This document shows positions 1-8,874 of a DNA stretch of 64,000 bases, piece after piece. The stretch covers positions 496,001 through 560,000 of the forward strand of contig LT827128.1 of NCBI GenBank assembly GCA_900170005.1, in the 5' to 3' direction. Position 1 is the stretch's first letter. Each line of letters opens with the position of its first letter. The notes under the pieces were generated by a model. The model was not told where the DNA came from. It did no database searches and was given only the letters and a program-made list of their open reading frames with translations. Source of the stretch: Gordonibacter massiliensis (ex Traore et al. 2017). Lineage in GTDB: Bacteria > Actinomycetota > Coriobacteriia > Coriobacteriales > Eggerthellaceae. A program made the position numbers and the translations under genes.

Positions 1-2
1 TC

Positions 3-251
3 GACTGGTGCGCCCGCTGCGATTCGGGCACGGTCGACGCGCTGTGCCTCGCCCTGCACGAGTGCCAGGGCCTGCACGAAACCGTCCTTCTGGAGGACAC
101 GTTCGCCCATCTCATGCACGCCCGTCCGGACCTGGGCAGGAGCTTGCGCGCCTGCAGCCCCGGCGAATTGCACTTGAAGGCCATGTACATGCCCGTCGTC
201 GCCAACAACGTGGTGTACATCGACCTCACCCGAGAAGACAACGTCGCCTAA
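3..251 (+). CDS. C-terminal end of an unknown protein (partial)
   Basis: An open frame enters from the left edge and ends at TAA 249-251, giving the last 82 residues of a protein. The visible part begins DWCARCDSGTVDAL and ends TREDNVA. It has two closely spaced cysteines (CARC) near the window edge and two more further in, so a metal or thiol role is conceivable but not shown. I do not recognise the family. It lies 45 bp upstream of the acetyl-CoA synthetase gene on the same strand, so the two could be co-transcribed. Confidence 0.55.
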   Translation, partial: DWCARCDSGTVDALCLALHECQGLHETVLLEDTFAHLMHARPDLGRSLRACSPGELHLKAMYMPVVANNVVYIDLTREDNVA

Positions 252-296
252 GCGCGCATCCACGATCCTCCCCAAGACGAGTAGAAGGGACCCACC

Positions 297-2288
297 ATGG
301 AGCACAACACCCGTGCTGCCTTCATCAGGCAGATGCTCAAAGACGAGCGAACGATCGAGCCTTCCCCCGAGTTCAGCTACAAGGCCCTGGTGAAGAGCCG
401 CCAGGATTACGACGAGCTTTACCGCCGCTCCATCGACGAGCCCGAGGCGTTCTGGGGCCAGATGGCCCGCGAGACGCTCGACTGGTACCGTCCGTGGGAC
501 GCGGTGGAGGAGTACGACTTCGACTCCGACAAGCCGTTCGTCCGCTACTTCCGCGGCGCCGAGCTCAACGCGTCCTACAACTGCCTCGATAGGCACCTCG
601 ACGGCCCGCGCCGCAACAAGGCCGCCCTCATCTGGCAGGGCGAGCCCTCCGAGGAAGTGGAGGTCTACACGTACCAGCGCCTGCACCGCGAGGTGAGCAA
701 GGCCGCGAACGTGCTGAAGGGCCTGGGCGTGAAGAAGGGCGACCGCGTGGTGCTCTACCTTCCCATGATCCCCCAGCTGGCCATCGCCATGCTGGCGTGC
801 GCCCGCATCGGGGCCATCCACTGCGTCGTGTTCAGCGGGCTGTCGGCCGAGGCGCTGAAGGACCGCATCGTCGACTCGGGCGCCAGCGTGGTGGTCACGG
901 CCAACTACGGCTACCGTTCGGGCAAGATCCTGCAGCTCAAGGGCATCTGCGACAAGGCCCTCGAAGGATGCCCGCAGGTGAAGAGCTGCATCGTGGTGCG
1001 CCGCATCGAGAAGCGCACCGTGATGGAGGCCGAGCGCGACCTGTGGTGGGACGACCTCATGGCGGGCGCGTCGCCGGTCTGCGAGCCGGAGCGCATGGAG
1101 TCCAACGACCCGCTGTTCGTGCTCTACACCAGCGGCAGCACGGCCAAGCCCAAGGGCATCGTGCACGGCACCGGGGGCTACCTGCTGTACGCCACGCTCA
1201 CCATGAAGTACGTGTTCGACCTCAAGGAAACCGACATCTACTGGTGCACGGCCGACGTCGGCTGGATCACGGGGCATTCGTACCTGGTGTACGGCCCGCT
1301 GGCCAACGGCGCCACGTCGCTCATGTTCGAGGGCGTGCCCAGCTACCCGAAGCACGACCGCTTCTGGGAGGTCGTGGAGAAGTTCGGCGTGAACATCCTC
1401 TACACCGCGCCCACCGCCGTCCGCGCCATGATGAAGGAGGGCGAGCGCTGGGTGAACGGCCACGACATCAGCAGCCTGCGCCTTCTGGGATCGGTGGGCG
1501 AGCCCATCACGTCGAAGGCGTGGATGTGGTACTACTCCGCCATCGGCCAGGGGCGCTGCCCCATCGCCGACACGTGGTGGCAGACGGAGACCGGCGGCGT
1601 GATGATCACGTCCCTGCCCGGCGCGGTCGACATGAAGCCGGGCTCGGCGGCCCTGCCGTTCTTCGGCGTGGCCCCGCAGGTCCTGCGTCCCGACGGCACC
1701 GAGGCGGCGCCGAACGAGGGCGGCACCCTGGTCGTCTCAAGGCCGTGGCCGGGCATGATGCTGGGCGTGTACCAGAACGAGGCCGCGTTCAAGGACGTGT
1801 ACTTCCCCGTGCCGGGCCGCTACCTCACCGGCGACGGCGCCTATCGCGACGAGGACGGCTACTTCTGGATCACGGGCCGCATCGACGACGTCATCAACGT
1901 GTCGGGGCACCGCATCGGCACCGCCGAGGTGGAAAGCGCGCTCGTGTCGTACCTGCAAGTTGCCGAGGCCGCGGTCGTTGGTTGCCCGCACCCGGTGAAA
2001 GGCGAGGGCATCTACGCCTACGTCACGGTGAAGGAGGGCACGGTCATCAACGACGATCTGCGCGCCAAGCTGGTCGGGCACGTGCGCGAGAGCATCGGGC
2101 CCATCGCCACGCCCGACGTCATCCACTTCACGGCCGCGCTGCCCAAGACCCGCAGCGGCAAGATCATGCGCCGCATCCTGCGCAAGATAGCCGCGCAGGA
2201 GACTGAGGATCTGTGCGACGTGTCCACGCTGTCCGAGCCCTCCGTGGTTCGCGACCTCATCCGCGAGACCAAGCGCCTGAGCGCCTAA
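297..2288 (+). CDS. acsA: acetyl-CoA synthetase (AMP-forming)
   Basis: A 663-residue enzyme that activates acetate to acetyl-CoA through acetyl-AMP in the cytoplasm. The length and motifs are those of the Acs family: the P-loop-like motif [11 protein letters not shown] at about residue 277, the adenylate-binding stretch containing [10 protein letters not shown], the hinge region [17 protein letters not shown], and the C-terminal SGKIMRR with the catalytic lysine at about K622, which is the residue controlled by acetylation in characterised Acs enzymes. The ATG at 297 is preceded by a GAAGGGA ribosome-binding site. Propionyl-CoA synthetase is a close relative and cannot be fully excluded, but the run [13 protein letters not shown] around residue 350 is Acs-like. 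It is followed by a convergent regulator gene. Confidence 0.93.
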   Translation: MEHNTRAAFIRQMLKDERTIEPSPEFSYKALVKSRQDYDELYRRSIDEPEAFWGQMARETLDWYRPWDAVEEYDFDSDKPFVRYFRGAELNASYNCLDRHLDGPRRNKAALIWQGEPSEEVEVYTYQRLHREVSKAANVLKGLGVKKGDRVVLYLPMIPQLAIAMLACARIGAIHCVVFSGLSAEALKDRIVDSGASVVVTANYGYRSGKILQLKGICDKALEGCPQVKSCIVVRRIEKRTVMEAERDLWWDDLMAGASPVCEPERMESNDPLFVLYTSGSTAKPKGIVHGTGGYLLYATLTMKYVFDLKETDIYWCTADVGWITGHSYLVYGPLANGATSLMFEGVPSYPKHDRFWEVVEKFGVNILYTAPTAVRAMMKEGERWVNGHDISSLRLLGSVGEPITSKAWMWYYSAIGQGRCPIADTWWQTETGGVMITSLPGAVDMKPGSAALPFFGVAPQVLRPDGTEAAPNEGGTLVVSRPWPGMMLGVYQNEAAFKDVYFPVPGRYLTGDGAYRDEDGYFWITGRIDDVINVSGHRIGTAEVESALVSYLQVAEAAVVGCPHPVKGEGIYAYVTVKEGTVINDDLRAKLVGHVRESIGPIATPDVIHFTAALPKTRSGKIMRRILRKIAAQETEDLCDVSTLSEPSVVRDLIRETKRLSA

Positions 2289-2343
2289 CCTGCCATACCC
2301 TGCCGCCTACCCCACCCGGGCGGCCTACCTCCTCCTTGGCGTG

Positions 2344-2372
2344 CCGCCCGCGACCTTCTCCTTCGCGGGCGG
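2344..2372. terminator. hairpin between convergent acs and merR-type genes
   Basis: Ten-base arms CCGCCCGCGA (2344-2353) and TCGCGGGCGG (2363-2372) form a strong GC stem in the 122-bp gap between two convergent genes. A good U-tract is missing on either strand, so it may be a weak bidirectional terminator or an mRNA 3' stabiliser. Confidence 0.5.
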
Positions 2373-2410
2373 TTGCGCGTTTCCCGGATCGTCCAAGCCG
2401 GGAAGGGGCG

Positions 2411-3274
2411 TCAGAACGTCGGCGCGAACGCGTCGGCGGCGTCCTCGACGTTCACGAGCACCGATATGTGCAGCAGGTAGTCTTCCGCGGAGTCCGACAT
2501 GAGGTACGAGTTCATGTCCAGCTCGTACAGCGGCCCCTGCATCTCGAAGCCCTCCCGCTCCACGTAGTTTAGAAGCTTCTCGTAGGAGCGTTCCACCGTG
2601 CTCGTGCCCCCTTGATGCAGGATGACGGCGTAGTTGCCCTTCGGCTTGCGCTCGATGCGCCCCTCGAGGCGCTCGGGGTTCTTCGGCGGGGATATCCAGG
2701 TCACGAGCTTCGTGTAGTAGAACTCGGCGGGGTTGCGCGGGTCGGGGATGTCGATGATGCGCCCCAGGGGGAACGTGGCCATGCCGGCCGTGTTGCGGCA
2801 GAAGTCGGAATGCTCGCTCACGGCCTGGGCGTAGACCTGCTGCGTGCGCTCGCGGCGCACGTCGGTGGTGAGGAACCATATCTCGTCCCAGTACGAGAGC
2901 CGGGGCTGCTCCTTGGGGAACGTCACGGCGCGCTGGGTGATGTAGCGCATCTTCTCCATCATGCCGATGCGGGCGTCCAGGATGTCGCGCTGCAGCTCCA
3001 TGCGGTCGATGCTCGTTTGGATGCTGTCGAGGAACAGCTGGGTCGTGCGGCTGTCCAGGTACTCCTTGATCTCCTTCGTGGACATGCCCGTGTCCATGAA
3101 GAACCTGATGACGTCGAACAGGTACAGCTGCTTGAGCGAGTAGTAGCGGTAGCCGTTGCCTCTGACCTCTTTGGGTTTGAGCAGGCCTATCTTGTCGTAG
3201 TGCACCAAAAGCTCGCGGCTGACGTTGCACATCTGCGCGAACTCGCCGGTGGACAGGAGCAAGGGCTGTTGCAT
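2411..3274 (-). CDS. MerR-family regulator with large effector-binding domain
   Basis: A 287-residue protein. The N-terminus (residues 8-75) is a MerR winged helix: STGEFAQMCNVSRELLVHYD, then GLLKP and GNGYRYYSLKQL. A helix (about 80-115) provides the dimer coiled coil, and the remaining 170 residues resemble a GyrI/BmrR-type ligand-binding domain (GNYAVILHQGG, YEKLLNYVEREGF). It probably senses a small molecule and activates transcription. Start 3274 has an AAGGAGG ribosome-binding site just upstream on the minus strand. There is no obvious target gene beside it; acs is convergent. The family is clear, the ligand unknown. Confidence 0.85.
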   Translation of the reverse strand: MQQPLLLSTGEFAQMCNVSRELLVHYDKIGLLKPKEVRGNGYRYYSLKQLYLFDVIRFFMDTGMSTKEIKEYLDSRTTQLFLDSIQTSIDRMELQRDILDARIGMMEKMRYITQRAVTFPKEQPRLSYWDEIWFLTTDVRRERTQQVYAQAVSEHSDFCRNTAGMATFPLGRIIDIPDPRNPAEFYYTKLVTWISPPKNPERLEGRIERKPKGNYAVILHQGGTSTVERSYEKLLNYVEREGFEMQGPLYELDMNSYLMSDSAEDYLLHISVLVNVEDAADAFAPTF

Positions 3275-3478
3275 GGCAACCTCCTTATGCCGCAGGCACC
3301 GATCCGCCCGGTGCGGCGTCGACGTCGGGGGAGCGGTCGGGCGATTCGCCCGGGGCCGCGCGAAAAGGGGCGTCCGGGCTGGCTATGGATGCGATTCTAC
3401 CATGCGCCAAAAACGTTTCACCTGATGATTAGGGGAGCGTCGCGAATCGGCCCGCCAATGCCCGCGCCTGTCGGGCCG

Positions 3479-3826
3479 TTACCGCCCCGTTACCGCGCCG
3501 CGTTCGCCCAGATGCTCGATGCAGCGCTTGCCCCAGGCCTCGAACTGGGCGAGGACGGGGCGGAATTCCTCCCCCAAAGGGCTCAGGGCGTACTCCACCT
3601 TCGGAGGTACCTGCGGATACTCCGTGCGCACGATCACGCCGTACTCCTCGAGCGAGCGCAGCTGCTTCGCCAAGGTGGCGTGGGTCATCTCGGGGAGGCG
3701 CCGCTGCAACTCGTTGAACCGCACCGGGCCGTCTTCCAAGTGATGCAGGATGACGATGGACCACTTGCCTTGGAGCACTCGCTGTGCCGTCACGTAGGGG
3801 CATACGCCGAACAGATCCTGGGCCAT
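3479..3826 (-). CDS. HxlR-family transcriptional regulator
   Basis: A 115-residue single-domain winged-helix protein of the HxlR type: a conserved early cysteine (C9 in FGVCPYVTAQ), then GKWSIVILHHLEDGPVRFNELQRRLP, the recognition helix MTHATLAKQLRSLEEYGVI, and the wing VEYALSPLGEEF. HxlR proteins often sense redox or electrophilic stress through the early cysteine. It is transcribed divergently from the metallo-beta-lactamase-like gene at 4066, and a 31-bp dyad lies in the shared promoter region, so it most likely controls that gene and itself. Confidence 0.88.
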   Translation of the reverse strand: MAQDLFGVCPYVTAQRVLQGKWSIVILHHLEDGPVRFNELQRRLPEMTHATLAKQLRSLEEYGVIVRTEYPQVPPKVEYALSPLGEEFRPVLAQFEAWGKRCIEHLGERGAVTGR

Positions 3827-3948
3827 GGGGCCTCCTTCGCCTTTATCGCGCCGATTCGCCCGGCACGATGCCGTGCGGCTGTGCGCCGCCGCGTCCTTCC
3901 TCGGTTGCCATTCGTCCGCGTTCCGCCGTCGACATGGGCGGGGGCGCT

Positions 3949-3979
3949 ATCTTTTCGGATACCAGGTATTCGGAAAGAT
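3949..3979. promoter_or_regulatory. imperfect 15-bp dyad, probable HxlR operator
   Basis: Arms 3949-3963 (ATCTTTTCGGATACC) and 3965-3979 (GGTATTCGGAAAGAT) are inverted repeats with 13 of 15 positions complementary around a single central base. It lies between the divergent HxlR gene and the MBL-like gene, just upstream of a plausible promoter for the latter, which is where HxlR operators are normally found. Confidence 0.55.
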
Positions 3980-3984
3980 CGTAC

Positions 3985-4013
3985 TTGTTTGCCAGTATAC
4001 ACGATATTAAAGT
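3985..4013 (+). promoter_or_regulatory. candidate promoter for the MBL-like gene
   Basis: TTGTTT (3985-3990), a 17-bp spacer, and TAAAGT (4008-4013) in an unusually AT-rich stretch. Transcription would start near 4020, about 45 bases before the ATG at 4066. Confidence 0.4.
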
Positions 4014-4065
4014 TACCTACGTTAAAAAAATGAACCTAAAAGGGGTTCGAGAGAAAGGAACGATC

Positions 4066-4863
4066 ATGAGTGCAAACGGCTTCGAGACGGTGGCCCTCGG
4101 CAAGGGCGAGGTGCGCGTGTACGACTTCGGCGGCGCCAAGCTTCACGCCTATCAGACGAACGACCCCATCGACGACGAGGTCATCGTCGTGGAGAAGGAC
4201 GGCAAGGGCTTCGTCATCGAGTACCCGTGCTTCTTCGACAACATCGAGGAGCTCGAGGACTACGTGCGCGGGCTTGGCATCGAGGTGGAGGGCGTGGTGG
4301 CCGCCTACCATATGGCCGGTGCGAGCTTCCTGCCCGACGTGCCCGCCCTCATGACGCGCGAGGCCGAGGCCTACGGGCGCGCGGGCGGCGGCAAGGACCT
4401 CATCGACGGGTTCTCGGCGACGTTCGGGGACGCGTTCGACGCTTCTGCTCCCCAGGTCGTGAGGCATATCGAGGGAGATGTCTTGAGCCTGGCAGGCGTG
4501 GAGATGCGCGTCGTGCGCAACGACGAGGCGTTCGACCTGCTCGTACCGGAGCTGAACGCCGCGTACCTGCACATGCTCGGGCACGACTGCCACTCCATCG
4601 TGGCCGGGCCCGCGCATGCCGACGCGCAAATCGCCCAACTCGAGGGGCTTTTGGATGACGGAACGGAGCTTTTCCTGACCAGCCATTACGTGCCCGAAGG
4701 GCGTGACGACGCGCGGGCGAAGATCGCCTACCTGCGGGACGTGAAGCGCCTTGCCGCGGCAAGCTCGTCGGCCGACGCGTTCAAAAAGGCCGTGGCCGAG
4801 CGTTACCCCGCGTACACGGGCGGCAACTACCTCGACATGACGGCTGGCTTCTTCTTCGCGTAA
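4066..4863 (+). CDS. metallo-beta-lactamase-like protein lacking the usual metal motif
   Basis: A 265-residue protein that looks like an MBL-fold hydrolase: DDEVIVVEKDGKGFVIEYPCF resembles the first strands, EGVVAAYHMAGASF lies where the HxHxDH motif normally is, GHDCHSIV and LFLTSHYVPEG look like later strands with a histidine. The HxHxDH motif itself is not present, so metal binding and hydrolase activity are doubtful. The ATG at 4066 has a GAAAGGA site; an in-frame ATG at 4030 lacks one. Divergent from, and likely controlled by, the HxlR regulator. The function is unknown. Confidence 0.75.
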   Translation: MSANGFETVALGKGEVRVYDFGGAKLHAYQTNDPIDDEVIVVEKDGKGFVIEYPCFFDNIEELEDYVRGLGIEVEGVVAAYHMAGASFLPDVPALMTREAEAYGRAGGGKDLIDGFSATFGDAFDASAPQVVRHIEGDVLSLAGVEMRVVRNDEAFDLLVPELNAAYLHMLGHDCHSIVAGPAHADAQIAQLEGLLDDGTELFLTSHYVPEGRDDARAKIAYLRDVKRLAAASSSADAFKKAVAERYPAYTGGNYLDMTAGFFFA

Positions 4864-5055
4864 GCGCGCCGCCCGCCCTGCGGTCGCCGGTCGTCGGTGT
4901 GCGGGCGGGTCGCACGCAGCGCGATGCGGGCGACGGCTCGCTTCGCCGGGTGCCGCCTCTTTCCTGTTCTCGCATCCGGTATGCTCTCCGGGTTTGGGAG
5001 CGTTGTGCGGCTGGCGGGGAAGGCGCATACTCAGCATCGACGGAAAGGAGCGGTT

Positions 5056-5961
5056 ATGGGTTGCGGAAAACGGGAAGAGCCGCGCGGCGAGGCGAGCCGC
5101 GACGAGGACGTGGCGTATCTCGTGCGGTACCTGCTCGAAGAGCGGGGGATCGGCGATGAGCCGGTCGGGGACGGGCCGTTCGACGAGGCGTTCGCGCGGT
5201 TCCGGGCGCTCGTGAACACGCGCGAGCCCCGGCCTGCCGACGAGCGGTTTTTGGCCGTGCAGGATCGGTTGCTGCGCGGTCTCGTGGCGGACAAGGGCAT
5301 CGTGGACGCCGCCGGCCTCCCTCCTGCGAGCACCGACCCGCGCTTGAGCGTGTGGCGCGGCGACATCGTCGCGCTCGCCGCCGACGCTGTCGTGAACGCG
5401 GCGAACAGCGCGCTTCTGGGTTGCTGGGTGCCCGGCCACCACTGCATCGACAACGCCATCCACACGTTCGCCGGCGTGCAGCTGCGTCTGGAGTGCGCCC
5501 GCCTCATGCAGCGCCAGGGACACGAGGAGCCTGCCGGGCGGGCGAAGGTCACCGGCGCGTACAACCTGCCTGCCGGCTGCATCCTGCACACGGTGGGCCC
5601 CGTTGCGAACGGATCGCCCGGCGATCGCGACCGGCGCGAGCTGGCTTCGTGCTACGAGAGCTGCCTGGACGCCGCGGCAGCGCGAGGGTGCCGCACGGTC
5701 GCCTTCTGCTGCGTGTCCACCGGCGTGTTCGGGTTCCCGCAGGCCGAGGCGGCCTCCGTCGCCGTGGCGACGGTGCGGGCTTGGCTCGACCGCCACGAGG
5801 TCGGGCGGGGAAGCGCGGGCGCGTCGAGCTCGCCGCGCGGGGCGGGTGCGCCCGCAGGCGGTGCGGGCGTTGCCGCCGACTCGCCCGGCGGCCTCAAGGT
5901 CGTGTTCAACGTGTTCACCGACGAGGACGAGAGGATCTACCATGGTCTGCTCGACGCATGA
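5056..5961 (+). CDS. zinc-type macrodomain protein (ADP-ribosyl hydrolase)
   Basis: A 301-residue protein. Residues 1-90 form a helical N-terminal extension; the macrodomain follows from about residue 95. It has the ADP-ribose-binding NAANS at about 114 and the glycine-rich loop CVSTGVFGFP. Just after NAANS it carries C123, H128/H129 and C130 (LLGCWVPGHHCIDNAIH), the metal-binding signature of the zinc macrodomain class that is genetically linked to SirTM sirtuins. These remove ADP-ribose from proteins. Insertion of an Ala/Gly/Ser-rich loop near residue 255 is unusual. The ATG at 5056 has the strong site GGAAAGGAG. The next gene starts inside its last 20 bases, so the two are translationally coupled. 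Confidence 0.9.
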   Translation: MGCGKREEPRGEASRDEDVAYLVRYLLEERGIGDEPVGDGPFDEAFARFRALVNTREPRPADERFLAVQDRLLRGLVADKGIVDAAGLPPASTDPRLSVWRGDIVALAADAVVNAANSALLGCWVPGHHCIDNAIHTFAGVQLRLECARLMQRQGHEEPAGRAKVTGAYNLPAGCILHTVGPVANGSPGDRDRRELASCYESCLDAAAARGCRTVAFCCVSTGVFGFPQAEAASVAVATVRAWLDRHEVGRGSAGASSSPRGAGAPAGGAGVAADSPGGLKVVFNVFTDEDERIYHGLLDA

Positions 5962-6847
5962 CGGCGACGTGGGGCGCGCGGCCGCGCTGTTGCGCGACGC
6001 GCGGCGCGTGCTCGTCGGAGCCGGCGCGGGCCTGTCCGCGGCGGCAGGGCTCACCTACGGGGGCGAGCGGTTCGAACGGAATTTCGCCCCGTTCATCGAG
6101 AAGTACGGCATGACCGACATGTACTCGGCGGGCTTCTACCCTTTCCCGTCCGAGGAAGCGCGCTGGGGCTACTGGGCGCGCCACGTGTGGGTCAACCGCC
6201 ACGAGCCCGAGGCGCTGCCGCTGTACCGCGCGCTGCGTTCGTTCGCGAGGGAACGGGACTGCTTCGTCGTCACCACGAACGTGGACGCGCAGTTCGAGAA
6301 GGCGGGGTTTCCGGCCGACAGGCTGTTCGCCATGCAGGGCGACTACGGCCTGCTGCAGTGCGCGCGCGGATGCCACGACCGGCTCTACCCGAACCGCGAG
6401 CTCGTGGCGAGCATGCTCGCGCGCACCGAGGACTGCCTCGTGCCCGCCGAGCTCGTGCCGCGCTGTCCCGTGTGCGGCGGCCCCATGGCCGTGCACCTGC
6501 GCGTGGACGGCCGCTTCGTGGAGAACGCGGAGTGGCATGCGGCCCAAGACCGCTACCGCCGCTTCGTCGAGGGCATGGCCGACGAGCCCACCGTGCTGCT
6601 GGAACTGGGCGTGGGCTGGAACACGCCCGGCATCATCCGCCTTCCGTTCGAGGCCATGGCGCGGACGTTCGACGCGCCGCTCGTGCGCGTGAACCGCGAC
6701 GACGCGCGTATAGCGGACGGCGGCGTGCTCCGGGGCGTGGGCTTGGAAGGCGACATCGCCGAGTTGTGGCCCCGGCTGGCGGGAAGCGGCGCGACGGGCG
6801 GCGATGGGGCGGACGGCGACCGAGGGGACGGCTTTCATGGGAACTGA
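5942..6847 (+). CDS. class M sirtuin (SirTM), probable protein ADP-ribosyltransferase
   Basis: A 301-residue NAD-dependent sirtuin: GAGAGLSAAAGLTY (NAD loop), TTNVD in place of TQNID, a zinc ribbon with C140, C144, C175 and C178, and ELGVGWNTPG. The usual catalytic histidine is replaced by glutamine (Q132 in MQGDYG), a known mark of the SirTM class, whose characterised members ADP-ribosylate rather than deacylate. The C-terminus is Gly/Ala/Asp-rich. It overlaps the macrodomain gene by 20 bp and the following gene by 11 bp. In characterised operons the partner is a lipoylated GcvH-like protein with its ligase; neither is present here, so the target is unknown. Confidence 0.9.
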   Translation: MVCSTHDGDVGRAAALLRDARRVLVGAGAGLSAAAGLTYGGERFERNFAPFIEKYGMTDMYSAGFYPFPSEEARWGYWARHVWVNRHEPEALPLYRALRSFARERDCFVVTTNVDAQFEKAGFPADRLFAMQGDYGLLQCARGCHDRLYPNRELVASMLARTEDCLVPAELVPRCPVCGGPMAVHLRVDGRFVENAEWHAAQDRYRRFVEGMADEPTVLLELGVGWNTPGIIRLPFEAMARTFDAPLVRVNRDDARIADGGVLRGVGLEGDIAELWPRLAGSGATGGDGADGDRGDGFHGN

Positions 6848-7547
6848 CCAGGCGGGCGGGTCCGGGGCCGATTCCGCCGTGCCCTTGGATCGACTCGCGT
6901 GCGTCGATGATGGCGGCGCGTGGATCGACCCCTCCTTCTGCCTGCGTTTTCTGCGGGGCGTTCGCGACGTGGCCTTCGCCACCGTCGACGAGGACTGCCT
7001 ACCCGCCGTGCGCGTCATCGACGTGATGATGGTGGACGAGGACAGGCTGTACTTCGTGGCTGCGCGCGGCAAGGCGTTTTACGCGCAGGTCATGGCCACG
7101 CGCTATGTCGCCATCGTGGGGCAGTCCGCCGACTTCCGCACGTGTCGGCTGCGCGGCCCGGTGGAGCACCCGGACGATCCCGCTGAGCAGCGCCGTCTTG
7201 TCGACCGCGTGTTCGAGTTAAACCCCTCCATGGAGCAGCTCTATCCCGGCGAGGCGCGCTACGTGCTAGAGGCGTTCTACCTGGAGCGCGGGCAAGGCGA
7301 GTACTTCGATCTGGGCCGCCACCCGGTCTTCCGCGCGTCGTTTTCGCTCGGGGGCGAGGCGCCCGCGCGCGACGGCTTCGCGGTGACGGACGCCTGCACC
7401 GGCTGCGGCGCGTGCGTCGCAGCCTGTCCGCAGGGCTGCGTCGCGCTGCGGGAGGACGGACGCGCCCGCATCGCGCAGGAGAACTGCCTGCGCTGCGGCC
7501 TTTGCCGGGAAGCCTGCCCCGCAGGGGCCGTCATGCCGAGAGCGTGA
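6837..7547 (+). CDS. PNPOx-like flavin-binding domain fused to a 2x[4Fe-4S] ferredoxin
   Basis: A 236-residue protein. Residues 30-150 are a split-barrel flavin-binding domain of the pyridoxamine 5'-phosphate oxidase superfamily (LRGVRDVAFATVDEDCLPAV, DRLYFVAARGKAFYAQV). Residues 185-233 are a bacterial ferredoxin with CTGCGACVAACP from C187 and CLRCGLCREACP, enough for two [4Fe-4S] clusters. Such fusions are common in anaerobes and probably act as flavin reductases or electron carriers. Start 6837 was chosen over 6804 because GAGGGGA sits eight bases upstream. It overlaps the sirtuin gene, so it is part of that operon. Confidence 0.88.
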   Translation: MGTDQAGGSGADSAVPLDRLACVDDGGAWIDPSFCLRFLRGVRDVAFATVDEDCLPAVRVIDVMMVDEDRLYFVAARGKAFYAQVMATRYVAIVGQSADFRTCRLRGPVEHPDDPAEQRRLVDRVFELNPSMEQLYPGEARYVLEAFYLERGQGEYFDLGRHPVFRASFSLGGEAPARDGFAVTDACTGCGACVAACPQGCVALREDGRARIAQENCLRCGLCREACPAGAVMPRA

Positions 7548-7599
7548 GGAGGAAAGGTCGGGCCGAAAACCGCCGCAGGGTGCGATTGCGTCGGTTTAA

Positions 7600-7683
7600 C
7601 CGTAGGGCAAGGGCTCTGCCCTTGCCGCCGAGCTGCGGAAACGTTGCTTGTCAAGCGGCAAGGGCAGAGCCCTTGCCCTACGG
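7600..7683. repeat. intergenic palindromic repeat, family A copy 1
   Basis: Two perfect 28-bp inverted arms (7600-7627 and 7656-7683) surround a 28-base spacer. Each arm is itself a hairpin (GGCAAGGGC-TCT-GCCCTTGCC). The same structure appears at 23294-23377 and, damaged, at 63408-63487. It lies between the ferredoxin gene and the pentapeptide gene. Confidence 0.9.
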
Positions 7684-7798
7684 GGTCGATACATCGGCGT
7701 TTCCGGCGCGCCCTGTTCGCATGCCGTGCGAAACCCCTGCGCTCTGCCTCCCCGGCTTCGCTTTCGGGTAGAATGGCGGGGAGAAAAGGAGGCCGCCC

Positions 7799-8491
7799 AT
7801 GCAAGACCGCTCGCACGACCCGTTTCAACACGCTCGGCCCCAGCCTGCGAACCCGGCCGTTCCCGGCGAGCTGGCCGAGGTTGCGTCGCTGACGGCTTGG
7901 ATCGAGCGCGAGAACGATGGCGACCCTTTCGTGGCCCACGCGCACGTCGCGGGCGACGAGGCCGCGCGGGCCGACTTCGCGTTGCTGGAGTTGTCCGAGT
8001 CGCGCGTCGAGGGCTGCCGCTACACGGGCTGCGACTTCGCACGCGCCGCGTTCGCCGACGTGGCGTTTTCCGGTTGCGACTTCTCCAACAGCGACTTTTC
8101 CGAGGCGAACTTCACGCGCTGCACGTTCGCCTCGTGCAAGTTCACGGGAGCGAACTTCACCGAGGCCGTGCTGCGCCGCGTGGAGGCGCGCGACTCGACG
8201 CTGGCTTACGCGTCGCTCGCGAAGGCCAAGCTCGAAGACGTGTCCGTGCGAGCGACCGACTTCTCGCACGCCGACGTGTCCGAGGCGCGCCTCAAGCGCG
8301 CGGCCTTCGACGACGTGCGCTTCGTGGGCACGAGCTTCTTCCGCACGAGCCTTTCCGGCATCGACCTCACCGCCTGCCAGCTGGCCGACATCGTGCTGTC
8401 CGACGGCATGGGGGAGTTGCGCGGCTGCCGCATGGACCTCTACCAGGCCGCCGGCATCGCCCAGCGCCTCGGCGTGGTCATCGCCGATTAA
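7799..8491 (+). CDS. pentapeptide-repeat protein
   Basis: A 230-residue protein. From about residue 60 to 200 it shows five-residue periodicity with the A(D/N)(L/F)XX pattern: CDFARAAFADVAFSGCDFSN, SDFSEANFTRCTF, CKFTGANFTEAVL, TDFSHADVSEARL, SLSGIDLTACQLAD. This predicts a right-handed quadrilateral beta-helix. Some family members protect gyrase from quinolones by DNA mimicry; whether this one does is not shown by the sequence. ATG 7799 follows the site AAAAGGAGG. The gene is monocistronic, preceded by repeat A and convergent with the small membrane protein. Confidence 0.88.
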   Translation: MQDRSHDPFQHARPQPANPAVPGELAEVASLTAWIERENDGDPFVAHAHVAGDEAARADFALLELSESRVEGCRYTGCDFARAAFADVAFSGCDFSNSDFSEANFTRCTFASCKFTGANFTEAVLRRVEARDSTLAYASLAKAKLEDVSVRATDFSHADVSEARLKRAAFDDVRFVGTSFFRTSLSGIDLTACQLADIVLSDGMGELRGCRMDLYQAAGIAQRLGVVIAD

Positions 8492-8550
8492 CGCCGCGCA
8501 TCGACGCGACCGGCCCCGCCTGCCGCTCGGTCGGTTCTACGCGCCGCACG

Positions 8551-8715
8551 TCACACTTGCTTGCCGCGCGCCTCGATCTCGTCGTGCGCCTCGATGATGG
8601 CCTTCTTGACCGCGGCCTTCACCACTGCGTAAACGACGGCCGCGAAGATCGCGATGAAGAAGACGTACATGATAAGGATGAGTACCTCCGGAAAGCCCAT
8701 GCCCAAGATTTTCAC
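8551..8715 (-). CDS. small single-span membrane protein
   Basis: A 54-residue protein if translation begins at the GTG at 8715, which has GAAAGGCGG six bases upstream; the longer ATG at 8748 has no comparable site. One hydrophobic helix (VLILIMYVFFIAIFAAVVYA, about residues 11-30) is followed by an amphipathic Lys/Glu segment (KKAIIEAHDEIEARGKQV). No family is recognised. It is convergent with the pentapeptide gene. Confidence 0.65.
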   Translation of the reverse strand: MKILGMGFPEVLILIMYVFFIAIFAAVVYAVVKAAVKKAIIEAHDEIEARGKQV

Positions 8716-8874
8716 GATGGCCGCCTTTCTCTCGGATGGCCAGATCATACCATCTTTTCACCTAACGGAGGGCCGTCGCTCGCAACGTCGGGCGTATCTG
8801 GGCCCCCATAACCAGCACCTTGTTCCTTAGTCGGCGTTTTTCGCTTGGAGGCCATGGCCGCCGATCTCGACGAT

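Noticed and set aside
7600-7683. Possible CRISPR-like arrays from families A and B
   Set aside because: Copies are kilobases apart, not in tandem with spacers of regular size, and no cas genes are present.
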